Below are positions 1-10,652 of a stretch of DNA of 64,000 nt, piece after piece. The stretch is from Schizophyllum amplum (Eukaryota > Basidiomycota > Agaricomycetes > Agaricales > Schizophyllaceae): NCBI GenBank assembly GCA_007026445.1, contig VDMD01000004.1, positions 1,674,001-1,738,000 on the forward strand. Reading direction: 5' to 3'. The translations under genes and the position numbers were made by a program. The notes beneath the pieces are model-generated. The model did not search any database, was not told the origin of the DNA, and worked only from the letters and a program-made list of their open reading frames with translations. Every line of letters starts with the position of its first letter. Positions within the stretch are counted from its first letter, which is position 1.

Positions 1-744
1 GGACGTTGCAGGTCGCGATGTTACTGAACATCTTCAACTGCTTCTTCGCAAAGCGGGCCATCATCTGCATACATCCGCGGAACGCGAAGTGGTCCGGACC
101 ATCAAAGAGAAATGCTGCTACATTCCCATTAGCCCAGCGAAGGAGGAGAAGGACACAAACGGGCGAACAGAAGACTTCAGACTTCCGGATGGCAACGTCG
201 TACAAGTGAAGTTATGTTGTATACTATACGAAGTCATCTTGCTGACAGCCAGAAAGCTGGGACCGGAGCGTTTCCGCGCGCCAGAGATACTGTTTAACCC
301 AGAAATCATCGGTCAAGAATACGCCGGCGTACACCAAGTCATTGTCGACTCGATTACGCGCGTAGATCTTGACCTCCGGAAGAGCCTATACTCCAACATC
401 GTATTGAGTGGGGGCAGCACATTGACCAAAGGTGCGTTTTCGCCATAAATACACACGTCCGACATGAATTGATGTGTATGTGGTGCAGGATTTGGTGACC
501 GTCTGCTCAACGAAGTGAAGAAGCTCGCGTTGAAGGACATCAAGATTAAGATCTACGCACCACCAGAGAGGAAATACTCAACATGGATAGGCGGTTCCAT
601 TCTTGCGGGGTTGAGTACTTTCAAGAAGGTCCGTCGCTCTCTCGTTGCATTGTACGTCTCGCTTACATTCCTCCGTAGATGTGGGTATCAGCAGAGGAGT
701 ACCAAGAGGACCCGGATATCATCCACAAGAAGACGGGCTTCTAG
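1..744 (+). CDS. ARP1: Actin-related protein Arp1 (centractin), C-terminal part
   Basis: This is the C-terminal 194 residues of Arp1, the actin-related protein that forms the short filament of the dynactin complex, the activator of cytoplasmic dynein. The 5' part lies outside the window. Exons are <1-205, 257-431, 489-628 and 679-744, frame set by base 2. Visible actin-fold landmarks are AGRDVT near the left edge, [19 protein letters not shown] and [10 protein letters not shown]. The C-terminus ends in HKKTGF, and the longer spacing before it fits Arp1 rather than conventional actin. Three introns of 50-57 nt have GT-AG ends, and splicing out 206-256 with acceptor AAAG restores conserved sequence. 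There is no frameshift. Arp1 against other Arps is a judgement from recalled family sequence (about 0.85 sure). That it is a divergent actin-family member is not in doubt. Confidence 0.88.
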
Positions 745-1765
745 TGTGCATTTGGGGCCGTCGACTGGGCAACTTCCCTCTCCTTGTGACGGGACTTAAG
801 AATCATATGGCACGTGATATACCGCACACTCATTGCTTTGTATGCTGTTCATTCGCTCATCCCCGCTATGATACCCTCTGTACTTATTCTTCTAGGTTCT
901 TAGAGTCGTGCCATAATGAAAATCTTCGCATAGCACCTCGATTGCCCGACTTCGTCAATTAATCGGCATGCGTAGACACAGCCAGCGCGGTTGTCAAACC
1001 GTCAGACGTCTCGGCGCTCGCTTGACCGCATGTGGCTGGTCGTTCGCAACGCTTGCTTGTGTACACCTTCTGCGCTTTGGCGTTCTTTACGATGCAACGC
1101 CCGACGTCTCGCGGATCTTCTTGCCTGGATGGCATGCACTGGTGTACTCAACCTCATAGAAGGGAGGGACTCACGCAACCGCAACGCCACGACGTGCAAA
1201 GCATAGAAACTGCCCTCGAGCACGAGCACCACATCTTCAGAAAGGACTCGCCGAATTCGCAGCACTGGTGAGTAAAGTAGCCGGTCTTTAGCAATCTTGC
1301 AGTCGATGCCTCGACAAGGCATGCGAATGGCTTACTGAAGTCAACAGTGACCATTTGCGAGTACTACCCAAGACAACAGCGACTTGTGCACGGTCAGTTT
1401 CTGACGGTTCTGAGGGATCGCTCGGGTGTTACCACCACCACGGCAACAATTGGATACCAGCATCTGAGAGAGTAGCATCGCGCAGTAGGATCCCTCAAGC
1501 TGGTTTGTTCACTCAATATATCACGTTGTCCGCATTCACGATTATCCCACATAGATCATAGGGCTACGAAGCGGAAGGTGAAGTTCAGAATCACGGCGTA
1601 AGTTGAATGGCCCAGCGGCATTTGCCGAGTCATATGCAGTTCGACTTTCAGCCACTTTGGCACGCATGCACGTGACTGTGACGCCGCCCATCCGATCAGG
1701 GATAGCGAACGTCGAGCCCGCATCCTCAAGCACGTCGTCAACGTCCCCGACGACCTCAAGACAAA
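745..1765. other. Intergenic region upstream of RPL15
   Basis: No gene could be supported here. Open frames on both strands are short, overlap one another and match no family I recognise. The right part should hold the eL15 promoter and 5' UTR. A C-rich, purine-poor leader of the kind seen before fungal ribosomal protein genes is present just before 1766. A small RNA around 1380-1500 cannot be excluded, but no C/D or H/ACA boxes stood out. Confidence 0.5.
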
Positions 1766-2654
1766 ATGGGCGCATACAATACGTCTTTTCCTTCACCCAG
1801 ATTCGCAGTCAAGCCTGACTATGTGATTACAGTATATCGGCGAGCTGTACAAAAAGAAGCAGTCGGATGTCCTCCGGTTTTTGCTGCGCGTGCGGTGTGT
1901 TAGACCAGGTTTTCTCAACAGAACCTGAGCTGATGAATTGTCCGTGCTATCCAGGTGCTGGGAGTACCGTCAGCTCAATGTGATCCACCGTGCTTCGCGT
2001 CCGTCGCGTCCGGACAAGGCTCGCCGTCTTGGCTACAAGGCCAAGCAGGGCTACGTCGTCTACCGCGTTCGTGTCCGTCGTGGTAACCGCAAAAAGCCCG
2101 TCCCCAAGGGTACGTTCAGTCTCCCCGATCATCAACTGCATACGCTCCCCTTCATGCGAATCAAAAACATTGCACCATCGATCCGCATCTTTACCCTCCG
2201 ATCATGGTACTCATAACCTACCTTAGGTGCGACCTACGGCAAGCCCGTTCGCCAGGGGTGTCAACCATCTGAAGCCCCAGCGCGGTCTGCGGAGCACTGC
2301 GGAGGAGCGTGTCGGCCGCCGCTGCGGAAACTTGCGCGTCCTCAACTCGTACTGGATCAACCAGGACGGTGTGTACAAGTACTACGAGGTCATCCTCGTA
2401 GACCCGAACCACAAGGCGGTGCGTAGCGCGTCTACTACTCGTTCCCGAAGTCGAGCTGATCAAATGCGAAGATCCGCCGCGACCCCCGCATCAACTGGAT
2501 TGTCAACCCGGTCCACAAGCGTCGCGAGGCTCGTGGTCTTACCAGCATTGGCAAGCAGAACCGTGGTCTCGGCAAGGGCAGCCGCCACAACCACACCACG
2601 GCTCATGCCACCTGGAAGAAGCACAACACGCTCAGCCTCCGTCGTTACCGATGA
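1766..2654 (+). CDS. RPL15: Ribosomal protein eL15 (apparent +1 frameshift)
   Basis: Large-subunit ribosomal protein eL15, about 201 aa, close to the usual 204. Exons are 1766-1778, 1831-1894, 1955-2109, 2227-2418 and 2472-2654. The protein opens [17 protein letters not shown] and ends SLRRYR, both diagnostic. Internal landmarks are [31 protein letters not shown] and [11 protein letters not shown]. Two anomalies are seen. The first intron joins in frame only if spliced as AT-AC. In exon 4, the four-G run at 2255-2258 carries one G too many: the frame before it reads VRQG and the frame after it reads VNHLKPQ, so conserved sequence continues on both sides. Since eL15 is essential and normally single-copy, the extra G is probably an assembly error. 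Intron 3 is unusually long for this window (117 nt), and I could not confirm a snoRNA in it. Confidence 0.93.
1779..1830 (+). other. Candidate AT-AC intron in RPL15
   Basis: The 52-nt intron begins ATACGTCTTT and ends GATTAC, with a CTGAC branch-like motif about 12 nt before the end. Splicing here joins A|AG TAT ATC and gives the conserved MGAYKYI start. The GT-AG alternative (donor at 1783, acceptor at 1832) shifts the frame and destroys the protein. The donor does not match the U12 ATATCCTT consensus, so a U2-type AT-AC intron is inferred. Confidence 0.75.
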
Positions 2655-3044
2655 GCGTGTCGGTTTCTTCTTACACTCTCACGCCGTCCTCTACCCTCAC
2701 TATGTCCGTCGCCGTATGCGCCCATGCTATGCATTGTATGCAATCGAGAACCATGTGTACGATCTACTGAAGTGAGGTGCAAACTGTAGTCCGATGTGTA
2801 AAGACTGCCAGACGGATCTGGATGTACCGCTGCTGCAGCGTGCCCGAGGGCCACACATCCGAACCTGGTATCGCCTACACGCGACAGCCATGAGATTATC
2901 GCGCACTCGTTTATAGCGTGGATAGCGTGGGGGACGCAAGGCCTTGAGGCCGACTACGAAGACGCGTGAGCTCGTAGGCTGTACCGGCTCCACAAGTCAC
3001 TCGACGCCTCGTGTACGCAACTTGCTTGACGCTTACGATTAAGA
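2655..3044. other. Intergenic region RPL15-GH16
   Basis: This holds the eL15 3' UTR and the promoter of the downstream GH16 gene. No open frame of note and no repeat were seen. No clear TATA box was found near the GH16 start. Confidence 0.5.
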
Positions 3045-4794
3045 ATGCTTTACGACCTCCCTCCCCGTCTCCTCGTCCTCTTCGCCCTCTGCTCGCGACT
3101 ATCCCGGGCGTTCCAGCCGCTGCAGCTGCCGCACGATCTGCGGTCGGTGAGGAACTACACAAATGCAGGTCCGATACCTCCGCGGCAGCAGACGAACGCG
3201 ATCGAGCGGCGCCTTGACGCGCAACAGTTGGACGTCAACGCGAACGGCTCAACATTCCTCTGGTTGCTGGAGGACGACTTCAGCGGGGACTCATTCTTCG
3301 AGTGCGTAGTGTAGTAGTGGAAAGGGAGCAGATGCTGACTACCCTACAGCAGCTTTGGCTTCTTCACTGGCAAGGACCCTACAAAGTGCGCAACCTTCCC
3401 ATCTCCCTTCGTACGACTGACTGGCTGTATCCCTCAGTGGTCATGTCAAGTGAGAGAACATGTTTGTACTGATTTCGGCGCCCTGACTGTCGCAGCTATG
3501 TGGACTCAGACACAGCGTTCGGCAGCGGGCTCGCGTATGTGCAGGAGGATGACATCGTTGTCATGAAAGGAGACAATACGTCCTGGCTAGCGGATGGGGA
3601 GTACAGGTCCAGGTGCGTATGTCGCTAGATGTCTTGCTGAAAGCCCCTGATGTGTTCCTAGCGTCCGCATATCCTCATACAAGCAGTACAACACCGGCTT
3701 GTTCATCCTTGATTTGAACAAGGCACCTTGGGGTTGCGGTACGCGGCGATGTATTCACGCTTCACCGTCGCTCATACAGCTATGTAGCGGTCTGGCCTGC
3801 TTTCTGGACTCTTGGCAGCGGCACCTGGCCATACGTCAGTAGTGACCTGCAGCTGCCTTCCCGCATGCTAACGTGTTCACTGCAGACTGGCGAAATCGAC
3901 ATCATTGAGGGCGTTCACGACAACGAGCACAACCAGATCGCATGGCATACCGGCTCGGGCTGCTACCTCAACCCCAACGCCACTTTTTCGGGCACCGTCA
4001 TTGTACGTCGCGCTTTCTTCACGTCTCCCTCTTTACTTGACCTTCCTTTTATCAGACCAGCGACGGCACAAACAACACCAACTGTGATGGCACTCTGAAC
4101 TCGAATGCCGGATGCGCGATTGGCGAGTGGAGCCGCGCGTCTTACGGACCATATTTCGACGCACAAGGCGGTGGTGTGTTCGCAATGAAGTGGGATGAGA
4201 ACGGAATCGCGATCTGTGAGTAGTCAAATCATACACTCCTTTTGTGTCCTATGTGCTGATGTTCGCCCGTAGACTCGTTCTACCGCGCCCGCCATCCCCG
4301 ACGACATCAATGCCGGAGCACCGAACCCATCCACCTGGGGCACGCCCGTTGCCATGCTCTCGCCAGATTCCTGTGACCCGATCAGCTACTTCACGAACCA
4401 TTCGATTATCTTCGGTGCGTACTTCGGTCACATTCGTTAACTTTCCGCCACTTGCTGATACGCATGCTACTTCTAGATATTACGTTCTGCGGTGACTGGG
4501 CGGGCAACTCGTACGCGACGTCGGGGGTGCCCAGGCGAGTGTGCAGACAGGTTGAAGGATCCGGCGAACTTTGTGGTGCGTCTTGTGCTCTCGCTCGCTG
4601 TATACCAGCCCAGGCCGTCTTGCTGACCGCTTGCTTGACAGAACGCCTCCTGGAGCATCAACTCGCTGAAGGTCTATAGCAAGCAGCCTATAAATGGACA
4701 CCTCAACGGAGCTGCGCCTGGTCTTCCTATGGATCGTTCACACTTCGTGTTGGCCGCATTGGCCCTTTTGATGCTCCCGCTGCATTGGTTATAG
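3045..4794 (+). CDS. Secreted GH16 beta-glucanase, probably GPI-anchored (two apparent +1 frameshifts)
   Basis: Glycoside hydrolase family 16, endo-1,3(4)-beta-glucanase type, about 404 aa once two extra bases are allowed for. Exons are 3045-3301, 3350-3385, 3438-3449, 3496-3612, 3662-3738, 3788-3834, 3886-4002, 4056-4215, 4273-4414, 4477-4575 and 4642-4794. The third exon is only 12 nt. A hydrophobic N-terminus (LLVLFALCS) acts as signal peptide. The catalytic motif [10 protein letters not shown] carries the nucleophile and acid/base glutamates. NGHVNYVD and CGDWAGNSY are typical family blocks. The C-terminus is a hydrophobic tail ([17 protein letters not shown]) that fits a GPI signal. The frame breaks twice, each by one extra base in a G or C run (CCC at 4288-4290, five G at 4523-4527). 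Conserved sequence resumes immediately, so sequencing error is likelier than decay. It would act on cell-wall or plant beta-glucan. The exact linkage preference is not readable here. Confidence 0.88.
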
Positions 4795-5226
4795 GGTGCA
4801 TGTAGTGGGTCTTGACAGGAGCAGTGCTTGTCGCCAGGAGTTGAGAACGGGGAGGAATGACGCGCCGCCGGAGAGACGGACGGATCCTGGAGGTTTCTCA
4901 AGGAGATGCATGCAGGGCTCGTTCACCGCCGTTAGCAGGACTAGGCTGGCGACTTGACGCTGGACATTGACTGTCAACCTGACGATTATGGCACCCTTGT
5001 ACTTTGTCTAGATAGCTACGCCTACTGACGTATACTTATTGACCGAATACGAATGTCGCGCATGTGCGCATGAACCATAGCGCACCCGTACTGCACTGGA
5101 ACAGGATGGCTGGTCTGTTAATCTGCCTATCTCGAGTACACTTGCTTCGGTATCACGTACCGGCTACCCTTCCTTCCACCTGCGACTTTCGGTGTTCAAC
5201 CTCATATCTTCATAACCTCCCCTTCC
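4795..5226. other. Intergenic region between convergent genes
   Basis: Tail-to-tail spacer between the GH16 gene (+) and the SurE-like gene (-). It should contain both 3' UTRs. The right part is pyrimidine-rich. No open frame worth reporting was seen. Confidence 0.5.
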
Positions 5227-6812
5227 CTACACCTTCCACATTCTATCCTCCATCACCATCCCTCCATTGGCCGCCGGTTCGGCAAAAGCTGCGCGTAGCG
5301 GCGTTACGCTCGCGTAACCGTTGTGGATTGCCCAAGCGTCCGTGCCCTCGGGAAGCGTCGAAGGATCTGGGCGTATCAGGCCCTCCATCGCGGGGCTCCA
5401 CTTGAAGGCGAGAGGTTGACCGTAGACGTTGCTGGCCTTGCCCTTTAGCTCGGCAGGATCGACATCAGGCGCATCGGGGCCTGCGGCGGGGATATTCGTT
5501 GCGGTCGCGTTTGCCGTCGCAGGTGCCACCTTGACGGGCTTGAACAGCGTCGAGTACGAGTTGCGCCAGAGCGTGGTCCAGCAGACCGGGAGGCTGCGGT
5601 TAGTGAAGAGCGCCTCAATGAGCGGGATGTTAATGCTGTAAAGACTGTTTCCGGCATTCGAGGGGCTTATCGAGTGCTGTGCATCGCCTGCACAGCTGCC
5701 GTGCTGAGCGTCCCAGTCGCTCGTGAGTTGGCGAATGATGCGTATGGCGAGCTCGTGCGCGGCGTCGACCCATGTGTCGGGCGTTGTTGGCGCTACATGG
5801 CCGTAGGAGAGGGCGAGCGCGCGGGCGCCGGTGAGGGCACCGGACAGCGCGGCACCGATGGTTCCGGAGGACAGCGAAAAGGCGGCGGAGGTATTGCGTC
5901 CGAGGTTGGGGCCACTGATCTAGTATAAGAATTAGCGAGTTTCCTCTAACATTTGCATCCTTAGGGTAGAATGCAATGGTGACTCTCAGACAGACTTTAC
6001 GTGCGCACAGGTGAGTCGGCGCTTCTCATGTCGGGACAGAGTCTTCATAGACGAAGGTAGAAGTAGCATTTCATCAGAGTGGAAGGAGTTGCACGTACCA
6101 CATAGTCAACCTGGCCCGGGTAGAGGTTGTAAAGGCCGACGTTTGCGCAGCTCTGTAGAGGTTCGAACCGTCAGCAGATGGCGAGCGGGTCGCCCTGCCT
6201 TAAGGTACTAACCGCCGGTGTCTGCGAACACAAAAGCAGAATGAGAGACAGCCTAGAGGGGAGCCAACAAGACTGACCGCGTCCAACAAGACCCATTCGG
6301 CCTATTGTGTAATGAGGTGGTGATTGTGAGAACAAGGCGTCAGCGCACCACTTCGCCTTCCTTGAGCGGTCGGGAGACGTCGGAGATCTCGCCGTAGCCG
6401 TCTGTCCGTGAGCTTAGCGCGAGTGTCGGCTAAAGGCCGTCGTGGGATGGCAACTGACGAGGTTCCGTTGGGTAATAGTATTGACCAGTAGTGATCTCCT
6501 TGATGTGGAAGGCCTTGCCTGAGAGGGTGAGATACGGATGATACTATTACTAGGCAACGAGAAGCTCACCTATCCAGGATTTCTGAGAACTGGGGAGGAC
6601 GACCTTGACATCGAAACCTGGGCAGATCGGAGTGAGGGGGGCGTGGGATAGAATCGCACGGCGCGCACCGAGGTCGTGTGTGAGATGTTTGTAGAGACCG
6701 AACACGTAGGGCGACTCTTGGGCACTGGGTGGCCCGTCGTCGTTCTGAAGGCAGTGAGCGGGGACAGATGGGGCAGAAAAGAACGGACAGTCAGTAAAAC
6801 AGTGAATGTCAT
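5227..6812 (-). CDS. SurE-like 5'/3'-nucleotidase (survival protein SurE family)
   Basis: SurE-family metal-dependent acid phosphatase/nucleotidase, 346 aa. Nine exons in transcript order are 6789-6812, 6669-6744, 6570-6617, 6459-6518, 6349-6401, 6278-6301, 6213-6221, 6099-6152 and 5227-5919. All phases agree and there is no frameshift. The metal-binding NDDG is at residues 9-12, directly after a 24-nt first exon. The block SSQKSWIG follows. SGPNLGRNTS near residue 117 is the second family signature. Exon 7 is only 9 nt (three codons, T-P-A) and completes the LLDATPASCAN segment. The last intron (179 nt) is long for this genome. The start was chosen because the next upstream Met would run into a CAA repeat in the leader. 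Physiological substrate in fungi is unknown. No secretion signal is evident. Confidence 0.9.
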
Positions 6813-6982
6813 GTTTGTTGTTGCCAAAAGGAACTTGGAGTGTTGTTGTTGTTGTTGTTGTTGTTGTTGTCAGTGATGCGATCCTAATTCCTCCTCTCTC
6901 TCCCGCCGTCGACGTTTGTTCTGCCGTTCCTTGCTGCACGTCGCTGCCGGTAGCGACGCCGTCCTCCTCGACATCGCGCACC
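6813..6982. promoter_or_regulatory. Bidirectional promoter, SurE-like gene / Ras GEF
   Basis: Only 170 bp separate the divergent start codons at 6812 (-) and 6983 (+), so both genes must share control sequence. The interval contains a 30-bp triplet repeat that falls in the leader of the minus-strand gene. No TATA box is obvious. Confidence 0.6.
6841..6870. repeat. (TGT)10 microsatellite
   Basis: Ten uninterrupted TGT units, which read as ACA/CAA on the minus strand. They lie 28 bp upstream of the SurE-like start codon and so are probably transcribed in its 5' UTR. Such CAA-type leaders are unstructured, and their length can vary between strains. Confidence 0.95.
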
Positions 6983-9900
6983 ATGGCCCAGCAGTCGCCC
7001 CACAAGCTCGTCGCCGTTCCGCCCATCCCCTCCCGACACCTCGACACCAGCGCGCCCTCGCCAGCGCTTTCCGTTACATCGCGCGACTCCTACACGACCG
7101 CCGTCACCGACTTTGACGATCACCAGGGCTCAACCAGCTCCTCCGCCGCCGCCGCCGCAAGCCTCCGCAAGTCGGTCTCCGTCGACTCCTTCGTTGGACG
7201 CACGTCGCCGACCCCCAGTCATGACCCTGACTCCGTCTTGGCCGGTCGCATGCGCGGGCAGAGCATCAGCTCTACGCGACATCTGCAACCAGCCAACGAT
7301 TCGGACGTTGAGTTCTCTGACAGCGTCCCCCCGTCCGCCGCGGAGCGTTATCGCAGCACGTCGCTCAAAGGTCATACTCGCCCTGTCCGTCCAGGCGATC
7401 TCCCACTGCCATCACGCACTCCCGCCCTCAGTAACGCATCGAGCATGGCCAGCAACTCCTCTACCATCTCATCCTCCACCCAGGGGGAGATATCGCCACG
7501 GGAGAAGTTTGCGCGCGAACCCGGCGCCCCACGATTGCAATCATCAACCTCCCTGCAGTCCATACCGCAAAAGATGACGCCTCAATTATCTCTGGCAGGG
7601 AGGACGCGCAGCGGGAGCGTTGGTGTGCCTCCAACGACGCGCAAGCTCCTTGTGACGCCGCAGGTGCGGACGCGTGCGACTCCTGCTGCCGGATCATGCT
7701 CATTCTCTGCACAGCAGCGAGACCAGATGCGCCAGAACTCTCCCGTCACCCTAGTCGTCCTTGGCACAGTCGGCTGTGGCAAGTCAACCGCCGTGCGGAG
7801 AGGTCTGAAGGGGTTCACGCTCTCCGAACCCGCACCATACGTTCCTTCCTCGCCACTTCCCGGACTCTCACGGACCTCGCGATGTATGGATTGTGAAAAG
7901 CGTGTGCGATGACCGTCTCTGACCTGTTACAGGTACACGGCGGACTGGCTGCATAACTCACAGCGAACTCGGCTCTGAGTGCGCATTGTATGTCATAGAA
8001 GCCGACGTATCCCCCTCCGACATCTTCACCCCACCGTCATCGTCCTCCTCAAGATTGGACGGCATTTGCATCGGCTACGATGCGTCCGACGAGAGCAGTT
8101 TCGATGTAGTCGAGGACCTCCTACGTGCGCACCGTATATCCCTCCGACAAGCGCGCGCTAAACTTTCACGTTCAGGGTGCTACCAGACCTTCAAAATCCC
8201 CACCATTGTCATGGCTTGCAAGTCCGATCTACCCAAGAAAGTCCATCCTGGCGTCGCAACGAAAATACTCGAGCGATATCACAGTGGTCTCATCGAGCTT
8301 CAATGCACAGACGATATTGGGAAGGAGAAAGTCCGCCGCACATTCGAATTCCTCATCAAAACTATCATCAAGCAACGACGTGAGTGCCGAGAGGCTTTTC
8401 CATTTTGCTCGTGATATAACAGAATTCCAGGCGCCGGCTTCGACCCTGACCTTCGAAATCCAGCGTCGCCGGATGTCTTCAGCTCGGGCTTCATCTGGGA
8501 CACATCACGGACGTCCACGCCAACAGGAGGCCCAACCACAGCTGGTCTCTTCAACTCATCAAGCCGACGGCCATCCGAACCGTCCATCTCGTCACTACCG
8601 GCGGCGACGCATCTGCGCCCCAAAGTGACGATACCAACAGACCAACCTCCTTCGTCCTTTATGCCCCGTTCAGCAGAGCCACCGTCCGATTCGGAGAGGG
8701 CGCCGGCTCGCCATGCTCCATCGGGAGGCCTCATGTCTCATCGAAACGACAGCAACAACTCAGTACATGTACCTACTTCTGGCGTAGAAGACGCGATCCA
8801 ACCAACGCCCTCGTCGGAAGGCCCGCATCCTAAGAAGGAGAAGAAAGAGAAGGACCAGTGCGTTTTCAGCATGTGCATCTCGTCTTTTGAAGGCTGACCG
8901 CTGATCAGGCGACCCGCACAATGGGCCACCATTGACGAGCTGTTGGATAAACTCCTGTTTCTTTCCGTTAGCGGCGACGACCCCGTTTTTGTTACCCCAC
9001 TTCCTCCTCACCTATCGCCGCTTCAGCACTCCTCGGAAAATCTTGCTTGCTATGCAGAAGCGGATGCGCGACCTCGACAAGCCCTCCGGTGACCCGATGT
9101 TCGCGTGCTTCGCGCAAATGCGAATATGTCATTGCTCGAGGTCTGGGTACGCGACTACCCTCACGACTTTGCTGTCAAAGGGTCCTACGGCGCACTCAAT
9201 GCCCTCGTGCGCTCAATCGTATCCAAAACGTACCTTCTGCACTACGGCTCCGACTTCCTCCCGTTCGTCGAGCAGGCACTGACATACCAGGACACGGATG
9301 CACAATGGGCAAAGCCCGTGGACGACTTCGACGACACGGAGGACGAAGTGAGCATCCTCGAGGACGAGGAGGAGACGGCGCATAAGAGCGCCACGCCACC
9401 TGTTGAGGAATTCGTGGAACCGACACGAGGCACGGGCAGTATCGAATTGGCGAGAGGGATGGCTACTCCCGTGCCGCGAATATCCCCGGCATCGCGAGAA
9501 CGGAAGCAGAGCTTGCCGCTCACGCGTTCGCTTATGATAAACTCGACATCCGGCGGTGGCCAGCCTGACGAGGAGGTCCCCAAGCACCAGATCAAGGAGT
9601 TATTGAAGATCGCACAACAGCTGTCCCTCATGGACTCGACCGAGATTGCACAGGAAATAACCCGTATAGAAGCGCGGGCATTCTTGGATATAGAGGCGAG
9701 TCCTGTATAGTTGCCGCGGCGAGATATAGCTAACACGCCCCGCGCAGCCTCGCCACTGGCTGCGATACACGTTCGTCTCGGGACGCAAAGACCCCAGAAC
9801 GGACAGTATCGCGCGCTTTAACGGCATCTCTGAGCGGCTAGCAGACTGGTACGCGCTATCGCGCCACTGACCCTGGCGATGCTGATAGGTGTTTTCCAGG

Positions 9901-10652
9901 GTTGTGTCCCTTATCCTCTGCCACGACCGCGCGAAGGCACGGGCAAAGCAGATCGAGAAGTTTGTGGATATAGCGCAGAAGCTCCGCGCCCTTAATAACT
10001 ACTCCGCCCTTCGCGCGTTTGTGGCCGGGATCAACAACTCGACCTTCCCCGGTGACCAAACGATGGAACAGTTCAAGTCCAAGTCGCCGGAGCAGGCAAA
10101 GAACCTGCAGTCATGGGACGTGCTGCTGCAGCACATCCGCTCACATCGTGCCTATCGGCTGGCGTTGCGCAATACGAAGGGGCCCTGTATTCCGGCGCTG
10201 TATGTGTATCTGTGTATGAGGCCGGAACCTGTTTGCTGATGTGTGGCGCTTGCAGTGAGGTGCACATATCCGACCTCATCCGGGCTAATGAGGGCAATCC
10301 GGACTACTTCCAGTCGGACCAGAGCAAGATCCACTGGGGCAAGTTCAACATGATGGGCCGCTTCGTTAGCCAAACGACGCAGTATCGGACCCAATGCCAG
10401 AACTCGCTCGATTACAACTTTCCGCGGCGAGAGCATATTGAGCAGCTTCTGAATACACCGTTCTTGATGAACGTGGAGGTGCGTTGACCGCGTTCTATGG
10501 TCTAGTCTGTGTATACTGACGACCGAATACAGATGCAGAAGTCGCGTATCGCGCCGCCAGACGCGGACTTTGACGATGCGCCCATGATGTCGCGGACACA
10601 GTCAGGACAGCCCAAGGACGTCGCCGTGCTCCGCAAGCTCTTCTTTTGGTAA
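6983..10652 (+). CDS. Ras guanine-nucleotide exchange factor with N-terminal P-loop domain
   Basis: A Cdc25-type Ras exchange factor of about 1084 aa. Exons are 6983-7883, 7933-8124, 8176-8379, 8431-8857, 8909-9695, 9748-9848, 9900-10199, 10256-10478 and 10533-10652. The first 250 residues are Ser/Pro-rich and low-complexity. A GTPase-like domain follows, with P-loop GCGKST near residue 262 and ACKSDL near 380. RasGEF_N is marked by FLLTYRRF near 605 and YPHDFAV. The catalytic RasGEF domain runs from about 820 to 1075 (ALNNYSALRAFVAGIN, HRAYRLALRNTKGPCIPALE, KIHWGKFNMMGRF). In RasGEF_N an extra C at 8995-8998 is undone by a missing base near 9129. The two errors cancel, and the intervening 43 codons are conserved in the shifted frame. 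The intron at 9696-9747 is GC-AG. The first Met after a stretch of non-conserved sequence was taken as start. Confidence 0.88.

Noticed and set aside
6806..6982. Upstream extension of the Ras GEF reading frame through the TGT repeat
   Set aside because: The added residues are a valine run from the microsatellite. The ATG at 6983 gives a sensible start, and the repeat is better read as leader of the divergent gene.
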